Positions 1 through 13,118 of a stretch of 64,000 nucleotides of DNA are shown piece by piece. Under the pieces are notes generated by a model. That model ran no database searches. It worked only from the letters and a program-made list of their open reading frames with translations, and had not been told where the DNA came from. Source of the stretch: Monosporascus cannonballus (lineage: Eukaryota; Ascomycota; Sordariomycetes; Xylariales); assembly GCA_004154925.1 (NCBI GenBank), contig QJNS01000112.1, forward strand, positions 1-64,000, written 5' to 3'. A program made the position numbers and the translations under genes. Each line of letters starts with the position of its first letter. Position 1 is the first letter of the stretch.

Positions 1-3000
1 TTTTGTACCGATAATTTTATTTTAAGAAAGGAATATATGCGTTAACGTCGTTCCAAGGTTTTGTAAATTCATAGATATCTATATAATTAAGTTTTGTATT
101 TTTTTATATTAAATCTTTTTAGTATTTTTTTGGTATTTATATTTTGTCGGTTTTTTGGTTTTCTGAAAAATTATCGTTATATTGCTAGATTTTCTAATAT
201 ATGTTAAAGCGTACTACCCGAATTATCGTAATTTGTTATAGGCGTAAATGCCCTTTTATAAAAATATCGAAAATTATATAACTAATTTTAACCAATTTCT
301 TTTGAAATCTGGCCGTTTGCTAAAAGTATTTATTTTGCTATTTTCTGAGCCTTTCCTGTGAATAATAACGAAATCGAAATTTGTCAATTTTTTTACGTAA
401 CGAAATTATCGTCCGGTAAATTTCTTAATCGTAATAAATCGAGTAAAATTTTGATAATTCGTATACACCTTAACCTGGTGCAAATTTCCCTTTAAAAAGT
501 ATTTAAATTTTCGAAATGCCATAATAATAGCCATAAACCTTTTATTTGGAATGCTGTAATAAAACTTAGTTTTTTTAACTTATACGAAAAAAATATAATA
601 AGGTATAATTTGCCTTAATTATTTCGTTATGCGATTATTATATTTAATACGTAATCCGAAATATTGGTTTTTAGTTTAACGAAACGATTTAAATCGTACA
701 TAGTTAATATTAGTTCGCTGGTAATCGTATCCTTAATATTTTGAAATTTCTTTTCCGTATTTAGCGTTTATTTAAATTTTATCTTTTTTTCGTAAGGTTT
801 ATTAAGAATATAATTATTTTGCTAAAATTTCGAATACATTTTTTATAATAATTAGCGAATTTGAAAAATGTTTGTATTTGTTTAATTGTCGTTAACATTT
901 ATTATTTTATAACTGTAAAATATTTTTAAGGTTTATGTTAATAAATCTTAAGATAATAATATATTCCAAAGATTTTATTTCCTATATATGGAATTAATTA
1001 TTTTCTGTATTAATAAGTAACTTTACGTTTTATAAAGCTTACAGAACTTTATAAACGTATTTTACGTATGTTTTTTCCGTTTTTGACAAAATAAGAATGT
1101 CGTTAAGGTAGCAAATAACGAAAATATCGAGATATTCCTTTAGCACATAATTTATTATCTGTTAGAAAGTTGCCGGTACATTCGTAAATCCTATTAATAT
1201 AACTAAATATTTAAATAATCCGTATTTCGTCCTAAAAGCTATTTTTTATTTTTATCCTTTTTTGATTTTAATAAGGTTATATTTATTTTTAAGATTAAAT
1301 ACTATAAAATATTTAACTCCGTTAAGTCGGGTTTTGATTTCCGTAATTAAAAGTAATAGCGTTTAATTTTTAATAATAATATCGTTTAATTATTGTTAAT
1401 TAATTATAAGTCGTAATTTTTTTTATTTTTTTAAAGTATAAAAAACATAAGGTATATTGCTAATAATTTCGAAAGTTAAATTTATTTTTTTATAACCGAT
1501 TTTTTAGGTATTTTTTAAAAATGCGTAATTCGTTTCCGTTAAGGTTATAAATGGGGTAAAACTTTGTTAAAAATCTTTTTTTAAAAATTATTTTATAATC
1601 TTATTTGCTATGTTTTGATAATTTCGTATCGAGCTTTTTCCTGAAAAGCTGTTTGTATTCGTAGTATTATGGTAGCATATTAATTAAATTTTTAATTTTT
1701 TAGGCTGTTATTTTAAATCGTTATTTAATTACTTTAGTTTTGATTTAATAATAATAACGATACGTCGTATTTTTCTTTAATACTCGTATTTTTTATATTT
1801 TATCCTTTTAGGTAATACGGTTTTTGTTGTATTTTTATATCTGTATTTATCGATATTATCGATTAAATATTAAAATTTTAATTTTAATTTTTTTTCGTTT
1901 GTTAATAAGAAATAAAGTAAATTTTATTTAGCCAGTTTTTCCGTTAATTAAAATTTCGTACTGGCGTATTTATAATAATCCTAAGATTATATTATAATTT
2001 TTAAATAAAACGATATCGAAATCGACTATTTGATATCGTCTTTGGATAAAAATTTCGAAATGATTAATTTCGCATACGATTTTTCCGTTATCGTAAGCGA
2101 ATTCCTGACTTTTGATATTTGTCGCTGTATAAGGTTTTAACTTATATCTTTATAACAGTTTAAACTTATTAATTATATCTGGTGCAATATAATTCTCGTC
2201 TAGAGTTTCGTAGTTTACTATTGCGGTATACCAATACGTTCTTATTCGTATATCTAACGTAATAAGGTTATTAACGGCTTTTATCGTTACGTTTAAAGCC
2301 TTTTTTGGGATTTTGTTAAAATTTCTTTGAGTTTCGTTATTTTGTGGCTTTTTTATAACTAACCTTTTTTTAACTTTTGTTCGAATTTATCGAATTTTAT
2401 TTATATTTTTTCGTTTAGCACATTAAGCTGTTATATTTATCGTTATTGCCGACGTATTATTTTTTAAGTTGTATTAGTTATTTTTAATTTTGTTATAATT
2501 CCTTTTATTATCGAATAACTTTTTTTATATTTGCAATTACATTTTATTGTACGTTATTCTGATTATTATTTTAAAGACTTTTTATAAACTAACATATTTT
2601 TAATAGCTTTTTTTTCGTAAAAGTTTGTAATAAATACCAATTAAAAATAAAGATCCGTAATAACTTTTAGATAATGTTTTTTTATTATCTGCTAGATTAA
2701 CTTTTTTCCGTTTAATAGTTATATTACTGGAAATAATAAAAAGGGTGTTTTTATGCGCATTTCTTTTCGGGCCAACTTTTTGTTTCGGCTAATTATTAAA
2801 TATCTCCTAGGGTTATAGATTGAAATTATCGATATTATTATTTATTGTTTTTGTTGTTTCCGGTTCGGTTTGGAAAATTAAATTCTTTATAATATATACG
2901 GGTAATTCGTCCGTAAATATATTGTTTTCTTTTTTTTATAATCAGGACATTTTCGTTATCGACAATATATAGTATGCATTTTGCCGTATGGATTAAGGGT

Positions 3001-3390
3001 TCTGGAATAAAATTTTCTATTTAATTCTGGTATTTACTTAATTATCTTTATAATATTTCTTATTATGTTTGCGATATTTATTAAACCAGCTTTTTGGTTT
3101 TTTGCATTCCTTATTGGATTTCTTGCTATGGGGAACCTAGTATGTATTTAGGCTGAATTATATTGATGGATTTGCCTTTATCCCTTTGGTTTTCTTTAGA
3201 TTGTTCTTTAGGTACAGGTTTTTAGTTATTTTGACGAGGTTTTTTAGGTGTTTTGTACCATGATGCCTTATGTCCTATTTTGTTGTAATTATAACATTTG
3301 GTCAGGCTCCAGTTCTTCCTATACGTAGCTCTTAATTTTATAGGTCCTGGTTTTGTGCCGTAAAAAATGTTGTTACGTCAAGAAACGTTA
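1..3390 (-). mobile_element. Ty3/gypsy element A1 (outer copy), left part, RIP-decayed
   Basis: This stretch aligns by eye with 5579-9000 of element A2, so it is a second copy of the same family. On the minus strand the reverse transcriptase active site reads YLND at 1099-1110, where A2 keeps YLDD; the Asp to Asn change is a G to A transition. A gag zinc knuckle is readable near 3257-3310 as CYNYNKIGHKASWY, a CCHC box whose second and fourth Cys have become Tyr. The element order gag, protease, RT, RNase H, integrase (right to left) is that of gypsy elements. The copy is broken at 3390 by A2 and resumes at 10165. Its 3' LTR lies beyond the left edge of the window. No frame is open for long. 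Confidence 0.8.
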
Positions 3391-3777
3391 TGTGACGGCT
3401 AGGCGGTTTAACCAATTATTAAACCTTAGTCGTACGGGTTTATGTTAGCAGGAGTATCGTGGGATTCTATAGTAATAAGATAATTTGGTTACAGCTTTTA
3501 ATACTAAAGGTACAGGAACGTATTGCAAACGATTAGTATTAATAAGTGTTGCAAACTAAAGCTATTTAAATTATAGAAATAATAAACGTATATATTCTTT
3601 TCTTTTAGCTTAATTATTTTTAATTACGTAACGGGTAGTAATTATAATTACTTAGAATTATTTTTAATTACCGATAATTACTAGCTTGGCGGTAATTACC
3701 GTTACGTAACCCGAAAGGTGGTCCGTATAATTTTTATTTAACCGTTTCTTGAGGCCGGAGTTTGTTAAATCGTAATA
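3391..3777 (-). repeat. 3' LTR of element A2 (family A LTR)
   Basis: 387 bp. Its plus-strand start, TGTGACGGCTAGGCGG, matches the start of the solo LTR at 30067, and its end (CGTAATA) is the C to T form of CGTAACA. It is preceded by target duplication CGTTA and followed by the pyrimidine-rich complement of a polypurine tract. Confidence 0.85.
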
Positions 3778-6613
3778 CGATTTTTTTCCCCAAAAACATT
3801 GCCCTTAAGATTTTTTTCTTTCTTTTTTTTTCGTTTGGTAAGTAATTCTTTTTGTTTTTAATTATATCGTCTCGTATTTCCAAGATTCGTCGTATTTTTC
3901 GTTTTTTTACCGTTCGTCGAATTAACTTTATAAAACCTTTCAACGAATTCGGGTTCGAAATTATACTTTATTTTTATTGTTTTTCGAAAAACATAAAATG
4001 TAAAATAATGGAAAATGTTTTAAAATATAGGGAATATGTTAATTAAAATCGGTTTTGCAATGATACCGGCTTATTCTTTTTTTACAAAATATTTGTCGTA
4101 AGTATTAACGCTTAAAACGCGAAAAAGCCTTTATTAAAAAACGATTATTAAAGCTTTAACGGCTTTATTTTAAGGTTTAACGTCGTTATTAAGAAAAAAT
4201 AAATAAAGCTTTTTTTTTGTTTTATTTATTTGCGTAAATAAAAAATGTTATTTCGTTCGAAAACTGTTACTATAATATAACGTAAGTTTTAATAGTTAAA
4301 CGAATTAAAGGAATAAAAGTATTAGAAATAAGAATAATTGGAGATTGCCGTTACAACTATTACGTTAACGTATATCGCGGCCGATTGGCCCGATATTCTG
4401 GTTATTAATTAATCGGCTATTAATTAGGACGTATCCGTTATTGTTAGTAAAAGTTCTTTAATAGGCGCTGGGTGCCAATAAGATTTTTGGCGGGTTTCCA
4501 GGTATTTTTGGAATTCGAATACTTTTTTTATTTGATTAAGTATTAAGTAAGTCCGTTTTATTTCCGTATATCGAGGATTTTTTTTATTTTATATATTTAT
4601 TCGTTTTTTCTATATCGTTTTGTATCGTAAGCATCTTAATTATATTTATTATTAATTCGAAAAAACAAGTATGAAAAATTAAATAAAATTTGATTTTTAT
4701 TGGAAGTTTTAATTAATACTTATTTTCTAAGATTTTTTTAGTGATTTTGCATAGACCGATATATTTAAAATCGAGCTTTTTGTTAAATTATTTCGTTTAA
4801 ATATTTTTTGTAATAAGGAAAATTATTTCTTTTCGAAAGTTAATTTTTTTAACCTTTTTTAATTATAACATTTATTTATTTGGTTTCCTACGAATTTTAA
4901 TTACATTTTCATTTTCTAATGCAGTTATCGTAATTATTTTGTTATAAAAATTATTTTAATATTAATTGGATTATCGTTATATATTTGCTTGTAAATATCT
5001 GGAATAAAACCAAAATCTACGTTCGTAAATATTATTTTAATACTTTCGGAATAATTAATGTTATAAGTTAATTATACGATTAAAGACTTTTTAACCTAAT
5101 TATTTTATTTTAAATTAATATAATATCGTAAGTAAATTTCTAAAATTTAATTTATTCGTTTTATTTATTTATCCGTTTAAAGTTTAAATATATTGGAAAA
5201 TTGGTAATTTTGGCCGATTTATATTATTAGGCTTTATGAAAGCTTAGATGCGAATTTCTATTTTTTGTTTAAAATAATTTCTATAAGTAATCCGTATGTA
5301 TTAAAAATATGTTTAAAGAAAATATATGTTATTTGTTCGGCGTTCGTATTTTTATGATATGGTAAAAAATAAAACCTTTTCGTATATTAGTTAATAATTA
5401 CGAAAATATTATCGTAATATATTCTCATAATTACATTTTTTAATATAAAAAATTTAATAACAAAGTTAAATATAACTAAATATTATGGTCGCTTTATAAT
5501 TAATAATGGCTGTAATTTTCTATATGGTTTGTGTCGTTAAGTCTTTGTTTTGGCGCAAATATTATATTGCCGTATGACGTTTTGTATCGTTAATTTTATT
5601 TTAAAAAAGGAATATGTACGTTAAAGCCGTTTTAGGGTTATGTAAGTTCCTGGATATCCATATAATTAATATTCGTATATTTTTGGTACTAAATAGTTTT
5701 GGTATTTTTCTGAAATTTGTATTTTGTTTTTTTAGTCCTTTAAGAAGCCGTCGTTATACTGCTAAATCCTTTAATGTATATCGAAAAGTACTACCCGAAT
5801 TATCGTAATTTATCGTAAGCGTAAATACTTTTTCATAATAATATCGAAAATTATATAACTGATTTTAATTAATTTTTCCTTAAGGTTTGATTACTTGTTT
5901 AAGGTATCTGCTTTATTATTTTCTAAGCCTTTCCTATAGTTGATAACAAAGTCAAAGTTCGCTAATTCTTCCGCGTAATAAAATTATCGTTTTATAAGTT
6001 TCCTAGTTGTAATAAATCCGGTAAAATTTTAATAATCCGTATAAACCTTAATCTGGTATAAGTTTCCTTTTAGAAAATGCCTAAATTTCGAAATGCTATA
6101 ATAAAAGCTATAAATCTTTTATCTGGAATGCTGTAATTAAATTCGGTTCCTTTTAAATTATACGAAAAAAACATAATAAGGTATAATTTGCTTTAATTAT
6201 TTCGTTATTCGATAATTACGTTTAATACGTAATTCGAAATATCGGTTTTTAGTTCAATAAAACGGTTTAAATTATATATAATTAATATTAATTCGCTAAT
6301 AATCGTATTTTTAATATCCTGAAATGCCTTTTCCGTATCTGGCGTTTATTTAAATTCTTTTTTTTATAAGATTTGCTAAAGCTATAATTATTTTGCTAAA
6401 ATTTCGAATAAACGTTTTGTAATAATTAACGAATCCGAAAAATATTTGTACTTTTTTACCCGTTATTAGCGTTTGTTATTTTATAATTACAACGATTTTC
6501 TTAAGGTTTATTTTAATATATTTTGGGATAATAATATATCTTAAATATTTTATTTCTTATTTGTGGAATTAATTTTTTTCCGTCTTAATAAATAAATTTG
6601 CGTCCTATAAAGC

Positions 6614-6805
6614 TTAAAGAATTTTATAAATGTATCTTACGTATGCTTTTTCCGTTTCCAAAAAAATAAGAATATCGTCGAGATAGCAAACGACGAAAAT
6701 AACGAGATATTTCCGTAGCATATAATTTATTATCCGTTGGAAGCTTACTGGTACGTTTGTAAATTCTATTAGCATAACTAAATATTTAAATAGTTTGTAT
6801 TTCAT
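6614..6805 (-). pseudogene. Reverse transcriptase core fragment of element A2
   Basis: This is the longest readable piece of pol in A2, 63 residues. It contains a segment of the type LVMLIEFTNVPVSFQRIIN, equivalent to the gypsy RT block that usually reads 'MPFGLTNAPATFQ', followed by the active site YLDDILIF (codons at 6674-6685). Both catalytic Asp residues survive. The reading frame is closed on both sides by stops that fit C to T or G to A change. It is a fragment and not an expressed gene. Confidence 0.85.
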
Positions 6806-9774
6806 TTTAAAAGTTATTTTTTATTCGTATCCTTTTTTAATCTTAATTAGATTATATTTATTTTTAAAATTAAATATTATGAATTACTTAGTTTCGTAAA
6901 ACTCGTTTTTTATTTCCGTAGTTAAAAGTAATAATATTCGATCTTTAATAATAATGTCGTTTAATTATTAATAATTAATTCCAAATTACAATATTTTATT
7001 TTTTTTGGTACAAAAACATTAGATATTTTGCTAGTAATTTCAAATGTTAAATTTATTCTTTCTGTAACTGAATTTCTAGGTATTTTTTGAAAGTACGTAA
7101 TTCGTTTTTGCTAAAGTTATAAATAGGGTAAAATTTTATTAAAAATCCTTCTTTAAGAATTATCTTCTGATCTTATTTGTTGTATTTTGGTAATTTCGTA
7201 TCAAGCTCCTTTCTAAAAAGCTGTTTGTATTTGTAATATCGTAATAATATATTAATTAAATCTTTTAACTTTTGGGGTTATTATTTTTATTATTTTAAAT
7301 CGTTATTTAATTATTTTAATTTCGCTTTGATGATAATAATAATACGTTATATTTTTCCTTAATATCCGTTTTTTTCTCATATTTTATCTTTTTACGTAGT
7401 AAGGTTTTTGTCGTATTTTTATGCTTACATTTATCGCTATCACCGATTAAATATTAAGATTTTAATTTTTTTTATTTGTTAATAGAAAATAAAACGAATT
7501 TTACCTGGCCAATTTTTCCGTTAATTAAAATTCCGTACTAACGTATTTATAGTAATCCTAAAATTATATCGTAATTCCCGAATAAAACGATATCGAAATT
7601 AATTATCTGGTATTATCTTTAAATAAAAATCTCGAAATAATTAATTTCGCATATAACATTTCTGTTATAGTAAGCGAATTCCTAACTGTAGGTATTCGTT
7701 ATTATATAAGGTTCCAACTTATATCTCCATGGTAATTTAAGCTTATTAACTATATTTGGTATAACGTAATTTCCGCCCAAAGTTCCGTAATTTATTATTA
7801 TAGTATATTAATATGTTTTGATTCGTATATCTAAGGTAATAAAGTTATTAACATTTTTTATTATCGTATTTAAAGCCTTTCTCGGAAGTTCCTTATAACT
7901 TTTCTGGGTTTCGTTATTTTGCAATTTCTTTGTAAATATCTTTTTTCTTTGATTTTTTGTTCGAATTTGTCGAATTTTGCTTATATTTCTTCGTCTAACG
8001 CGTTAAGTTACTATATTTACTGTTATTGCCGGCATATTATTTCTTCAAATCGTATTAATTGTTCTTAATTTTTTTGCAGTTTTTTTATTAAATAAATTGT
8101 TTTTTTATGTTTGTAATTATATCCCATTGTACGTTATTCTGACTGTTCTTCCAAAGGTCTCCTATAAATTAACGTATATTTTCTTAATAACTTTTCTTTT
8201 TTAAGAATCTGTAATAAATGTCAATTAAAAATAAAAATCTGTAATAACTTTTTAATAATACTTCTTAACCGTACGTTAAATTAATTCCTTTTCCGTTTAA
8301 TAGTGATATTATCTATAATAACAAAAAAAGTGTTGTTACGGACATTGCTTTCTTTCGGGCCAGCTTTCCGCTTTGGTCAACTGTTGGATATTTTCTAGGG
8401 CTATAGTTCGAATATATCGATACCATTGCTTATTGTCCTTATTATTTCCGATACGATTTGGAAAATCGAATCTCTTATAATATATACGGGTAATTTATTT
8501 GTAAATATGTTATTTTTATTTTTCGTAATTAGGATATTCTCGTTATTACTAATGTATGGCGTATATTTTGCCATATCGATCAAAAGTTCCGGGACAGATT
8601 TTTTTCGTCCAATTCTAGTATTCGCGTAATTATCCTTATAATGTTTCCTATTATACTTGCGATACCTATTAAACCAGCTTCCTGGTTTTTCGCATCTTTC
8701 GTCGAATCTTTTATCGTAATAATCCTTATCGGATTTTTTATTACGAAAAACCTGATACGTATTCCGCTTGGATTATGTTAATAACTTTGTTGTTATTTCC
8801 TTAGTTGTGTCTGGATTATCTCTCCGATACAGGTATCCAGTTATTTTGCCGTAACCTCTTAGGTTTTTTGTATTTGAAAACTTTATGTCTTATTTTATCA
8901 TAATTAAAGTATTTAATCTGGCTTTAGTTTTATCTATGGGTAACGCCGAATTCCATAGGTCTTAACGCCGTTCTATAAGAAATAAAAGGTACGTCATATT
9001 TTTTTCTTTGGTTAAACTTATTATATCTCGATCGTAAAACATATTATCCCTTTTTTTGGTCATTTTTAAATTATTAATTATTAATCTTAATTACTTTTGC
9101 AATATACCGGTCCAAGGTAATTGGTTGCTTAATCCGAATAATTTTATTTTTTATATTATCCTTTAACCCTTTATAAAACATATCGATAAAGGTATCGGCT
9201 TTATTATCTCTCTATCCGGCCTTAGCCGCAAAGCTTTTAAAGGTTACGGCGTATTTAAACGTAAATTCTTTTTGTCGAAATTGCAAAAGTTGTTAGGCCG
9301 CGAATCGTTCTCTATCTGGATTGCCGAAATTATCGCCTACTTTATTTTCGAAATTAGTATAAAATGAAAAAATTTATTAGTAAAATATTTTTTATCCGAT
9401 TCTCCTATTTTTACGAAATCTTTTATGATAAACTTAAATTAATTAGCCGCATTTTCCGTTAGGCATGTTTTTACTGTTAGAACCTTCCTTATCCGCTGGG
9501 TTATTCAGGTTTAGGAAACGAAGGTAAACTTATGTCTAAATCAAAAGGTCTAAGAGTTATCTTTTTTATCGTAAGGTTTTAGCTTTTTTGATTTTATGCG
9601 GGCAAAAAAGGCTTAGGTAAGTAACGTAGCCTTGATTTGTTAGATTTTTTTTTCTAGTTCCCGAATTCGGGCCTAAAGCTGTTAAATAAGGGTTTCCTAA
9701 ACGTTAATCGATATTTTGACAATATTGAATATTGTTCAGAATTTGACGGTATTATTAAACAAAAGCTTATAACA

Positions 9775-10159
9775 TATAACGGCTAAGCGGTTTAACTAAC
9801 TATTAAACCTTAATTATACGAGTTTCTATTAACAGGAATATCGTAAGATTCTGTAGTAATAAAATAATTTAATTACGGCTTTTAATACTAAAAGTGCAAA
9901 AACGTATCGCAAATAATTAATATTAATAAATATTGTAAGTTAAAATTATTTAAATTATGGAAATAATAAGCGTATATATCTTTTTTTTGGCTTGATCATT
10001 TCTGATTATGCAGCCGGTGGTGATTATGATTATTTGGAATCACCTTTAATTACCGATAATCATTGGCTTAGCGGTAATTACCGTCATGTGACCCGAGGGG
10101 TGGCCCGTATGATCCTTGTTTAACCGTTTCTTGAGGCCGGAGCCTGTCAGGTCGTAACA
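9775..10159 (-). repeat. 5' LTR of element A2
   Basis: 385 bp, beginning TATAACGGCTAAGCGG (the G to A form of TGTGACGGCTAGGCGG) and ending CGTAACA. The next five bases, CGTTA, repeat those before the other LTR. Its right end (about 10000-10159) is much less mutated than the interior of the element. Confidence 0.85.
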
Positions 10160-10684
10160 CGTTAGTATTAGCTATATATCGAGGTTTATTATTATTTTTT
10201 CCTTTAGTGCTATTAATACGTTATACGTATTGTCGATTATTAATCTTAATTATTATAACGATATAATCCGATAAATAATTAGGCCGATTAAATTTAAAAA
10301 ATTCTTTTTATATTTTTTTAGGCCGTCGAAAAATTAATTATTAATATTTTTTATCTTTAATTTAATTTAATTATTAATTGAATTAACGTACTGCCGTAAC
10401 TGAATATTTATGCTTTTTATAATAATTATTAGATTTGTATTTCAGCTTTTATTTTTTCGTCTATTATTTTAAAAACCTTGATTAATGTTTATTCGAATTG
10501 TTCGTAATTGCTATAAATTTGCATTATTTCTGGATTTTTTTTAAATTAATAAAGTAACGTACTTTTTTATTACGGGTTTAAATTAAATAACTGTATTTCC
10601 GGTAAATCGTCCGATTGCGAATTCGATTCGTATAATAAACGTAATAAATCGAATGGAAAAATATCCGAAATATGTTTGGTATTA

Positions 10685-11044
10685 AGTTAAGAATAGTTGT
10701 AATTTGGTTGAGGTTCCGTCGAAAAATTCTGGCTTAAAAGGCTTAAGGATTTTTCCTAGTTCATTGGTAGGGTTCAGCTGAATAACCTGGCTTATTCGAA
10801 GGGGTTTCCCGGTTTCGGGAGCTTTTCTTTTTTCCTTAAGCTTTTCGTAGGCGGCTTAAAGAGACGTCGTAAGATTATTGTTGTCTTTTTTAAGCTGGAG
10901 GATGCGTTCGTTTATAGCATCCAGTCGAAGAACTTCTTTGCAAAAGAAACGAGGTTTCTTCTTGTTCTCCTCGGATTCCATTTTAGTATCCGTGTAATTA
11001 AGAACCCGGTAAATAGGCTGTTCGGGCTGTTTGCTAATAGACAT
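10685..11044 (-). pseudogene. gag N-terminal fragment of element A1, one internal stop
   Basis: An ATG at 11044 lies 57 bp inside the 5' LTR and opens a frame that reads MSISKQPEQPIYRVLNYTD and onward. It is closed at 10856-10858 by TAA, which fits a CAA (Gln) codon after one C to T change. In the same frame it continues through a charged helix (AAYEKLKEKRKAPETGKP) to FFDGTSTKLQLFLT, which resembles the start of the capsid domain of fungal gypsy Gag proteins, and then meets another TAA at 10682-10684. The first 62 residues include a likely coiled coil (ERILQLKKDNNNL). This segment is richer in GC than the rest of the element. The Gag role is inferred from position and the FDGT-type block. Confidence 0.7.
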
Positions 11045-11101
11045 AATATTAATCGATATTGTTCAGAATTTGATAGTACTACTAAATAAAAGTTTATAAC
11101 G

Positions 11102-11473
11102 TATAACGGCTAGGCGGTTTAATCAACTATTAAATCTTAGTCGTACGAATTTATATTGGCAGGAGTATTATAAAAATCTGAATAATAAATATAATAATTA
11201 TATTACGTTTCGTAATATCAAAAATGCTTTAAGTAACGAATTATTATTGGAAACTAAAGCTATTTAAATTATGGAAATAATAAGCGTATATATTTTTTTT
11301 CTTAGCTTAATTATTTTTGATTACGTAGCCGGTAGTAATTATAATCGCTTGGGATTACTTTTGATTATTAATAATTACTGGCTTGGCAGTAATCACTGTT
11401 ACGTAATCCGGGGGTGGTCCGTGTGATCCTGGTCTGACCGTTGCTTGCGGCCGAAGCTTGTTGGGCCGCAATA
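11102..11473 (-). repeat. 5' LTR of element A1
   Basis: 372 bp, starting TATAACGGCTAGGCGG and ending GGGCCGCAATA, homologous over its length to the LTRs at 3391, 9775 and 30067. Its mate lies outside the window, so no target duplication can be tested. Confidence 0.8.
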
Positions 11474-12771
11474 GTATGCGGATTCGTATTATATTTAATT
11501 GTTTTTTATTTAAAAATTTAAACTTATTTACGTTACTTAATTTAATAAGATTAAGGGGGAAAAATTGTATTTAGTTTTCACTACATTTTACCTATTATAT
11601 GTTAGGCTATAACGCGATTTTTCTTGTTTAAGATTTTATTTGTAAAGATTAGTTTATTAGTTGTTTTATTAAGATAAGTTAGCGTATCACGACCTTATAG
11701 ATTACAGCTTCTAGAAACGATTGTAATAAAAACAGCTAAGAGACCGAATGAGTTAGGTTACGTAACGTATTATCAATTCACTAGTGGTAAACTAGTACAG
11801 TAGATTACTAACTTATTGATCATAAATTAATTAATTGACATTAATAAATACGTTCGTTATTTTATTAATTTAGATATATTAAATTTAAAATAAAATCTTA
11901 TTGCTAAAACTATATTAAATACTACGAAACGTAATTAAATTATTTAGATTTTAAAACTTTAGAAAATTTTAAATAATATAAATTTGTACTATTAAAATTT
12001 AATAATTAATTCAAAGCTTTAATTATTTTACGTTATAAAGCTTTATTTAAGAGTATCGTTAAATTTCAAGCAATGTTTGCGATAATATACTTATTAAGAA
12101 GAAAGTTGAAACTAATTTGATTTACGAAATTTATCAAAAATCATAAAATTGAAAAAGAAACAACGATCTGTTTTTATCTAAAACAAAGGTGCATTAACGC
12201 CTGGATTACTTAATTAATCAAGTTACCCGATTAATAAGAAAAAAAACCTTTTTAAATAGTTTAAAGAAATTTACGAACATTTTTAAAAAATAAACACTTA
12301 AGGTCTTTATCTAGAAAAAATTAATATGAGCGATTTAATAACTTCAACTAATATTTACTAAAAAAATACCTTTGTAAGCTTAAACGTTTTTAATAAAATA
12401 ACTATAAAATTAGAGGTATTTTTAACTTAATGCTAAATGTATTTGAAATATGGTTTTAATTTGATGAATAATTTTATTTTACAAATAAAACTCGTAATAA
12501 ACAATTTATTAGACATACGGTTATTTAATTTAAATTAATACTAAAAAATAAGTTATCTTATTTTTTAATAAAGATTTCAAAAGGCTAAAAGCTATAATAA
12601 TTACGAAATATTCGAATAAATGTGGATGATTTTTTTCGAAGTCATAAATAAAAGATTAAAAGCGTAGATATAATTTGATAAGTTGCGATAAAAAATTATA
12701 TTTAAATATAGTAAGGTTTCATTTATCTTGATTTAAAATTAATCTAAAAATAAAAATTATTAATAGTTATA
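11474..12771. other. AT-rich sequence between elements A1 and A3
   Basis: No open frame or RNA gene is visible. About 11510-11860 is a mutated copy of 19134-19390, described separately. The rest (11,870-12,771) is AT-rich with short poly-A and poly-T tracts, and I recognise nothing in it. Confidence 0.5.
11510..11860 (+). repeat. Diverged copy of the segment at 19134-19390
   Basis: Shared blocks in the same order include TTTAAACTTATTT(A/G)CGT, a block ending GTTAGG(C/T)TATAA, TAAGATTTTA/TAAGGTTTTA with CTTATAAAGAT-like sequence, and CGTATCACG/CGAATCACG. Weaker matches run on to about 11860. Most differences are C:G to T:A with this copy the AT-richer one, so it looks like a RIP-altered duplicate. 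Confidence 0.55.
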
Positions 12772-13118
12772 TATAACCGTTAAAGGTTTTAACCAATTAT
12801 TAAACTTGAGTCGTACGAGTTTATGTTGGAAAGAATATTGTAAAAATCTAAATAATAAAATAATTTAGTTACGTTTCGTAATATTAAAGGTATTTCGGAT
12901 AACGAAACTCTATTATAAATTAGTATTGTTTAAATTATTAATATAGTAACTGTGTATACTTATATTAACTTACTAGCTTCTTATTAACAAATAAGTAATC
13001 CTGTTGTTTAATATATTCTTAATATATAGATACTTTATTTTGTAATTTAACTTATTTAATCTTTGGGTTGTTTTTATTATAACTATTCCTAAAGACCGTA
13101 ATCTACTAGATCGTAGTA
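12772..13118 (-). repeat. 3' LTR of element A3
   Basis: 347 bp, starting TATAACCGTTAAAGG and ending CGTAGTA, aligned by eye with the LTR at 3391-3777. It is followed by CGATTTC and a T-rich tract, as in A2. Confidence 0.7.

Larger units (their letters stand above)
3391..10159 (-). mobile_element. Ty3/gypsy element A2, full-length, RIP-decayed
   Basis: A complete 6.77-kb LTR retrotransposon on the minus strand. It is bounded by similar LTRs (3391-3777 and 9775-10159) and flanked by the exact 5-bp repeat CGTTA (3386-3390 and 10160-10164). Reading right to left it carries a gag zinc knuckle near 8880-8935 (YFNYDKIRHKVFKY, all Cys changed to Tyr but the His kept), an RT core with YLDDILIF at 6614-6805, and an integrase zinc-finger tail near 5486-5580 (QYNICAKTKT followed by a KPYRKLQPL-like stretch). 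That order is gypsy rather than copia. A purine tract on the minus strand lies beside the 3' LTR at about 3778-3792. All frames carry many stops. Confidence 0.88.
10165..11473 (-). mobile_element. Ty3/gypsy element A1 (outer copy), right part with gag start and 5' LTR
   Basis: Sequence resumes directly after the second CGTTA of A2 and aligns with the gag region of A2 (for example the shared stretch ATTATTAATCTTAATTA near 10235 and near 9075). It runs through the gag start to the 5' LTR at 11102-11473. With 1-3390 it forms the interrupted element A1, whose other LTR is outside the window. Confidence 0.8.

Noticed and set aside
3734..4046. Overlapping frames on both strands next to the A2 3' LTR
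   Set aside because: They lie across the LTR border and in a T-rich tract, with Lys/Arg runs made by AT-rich codons. No domain is present.
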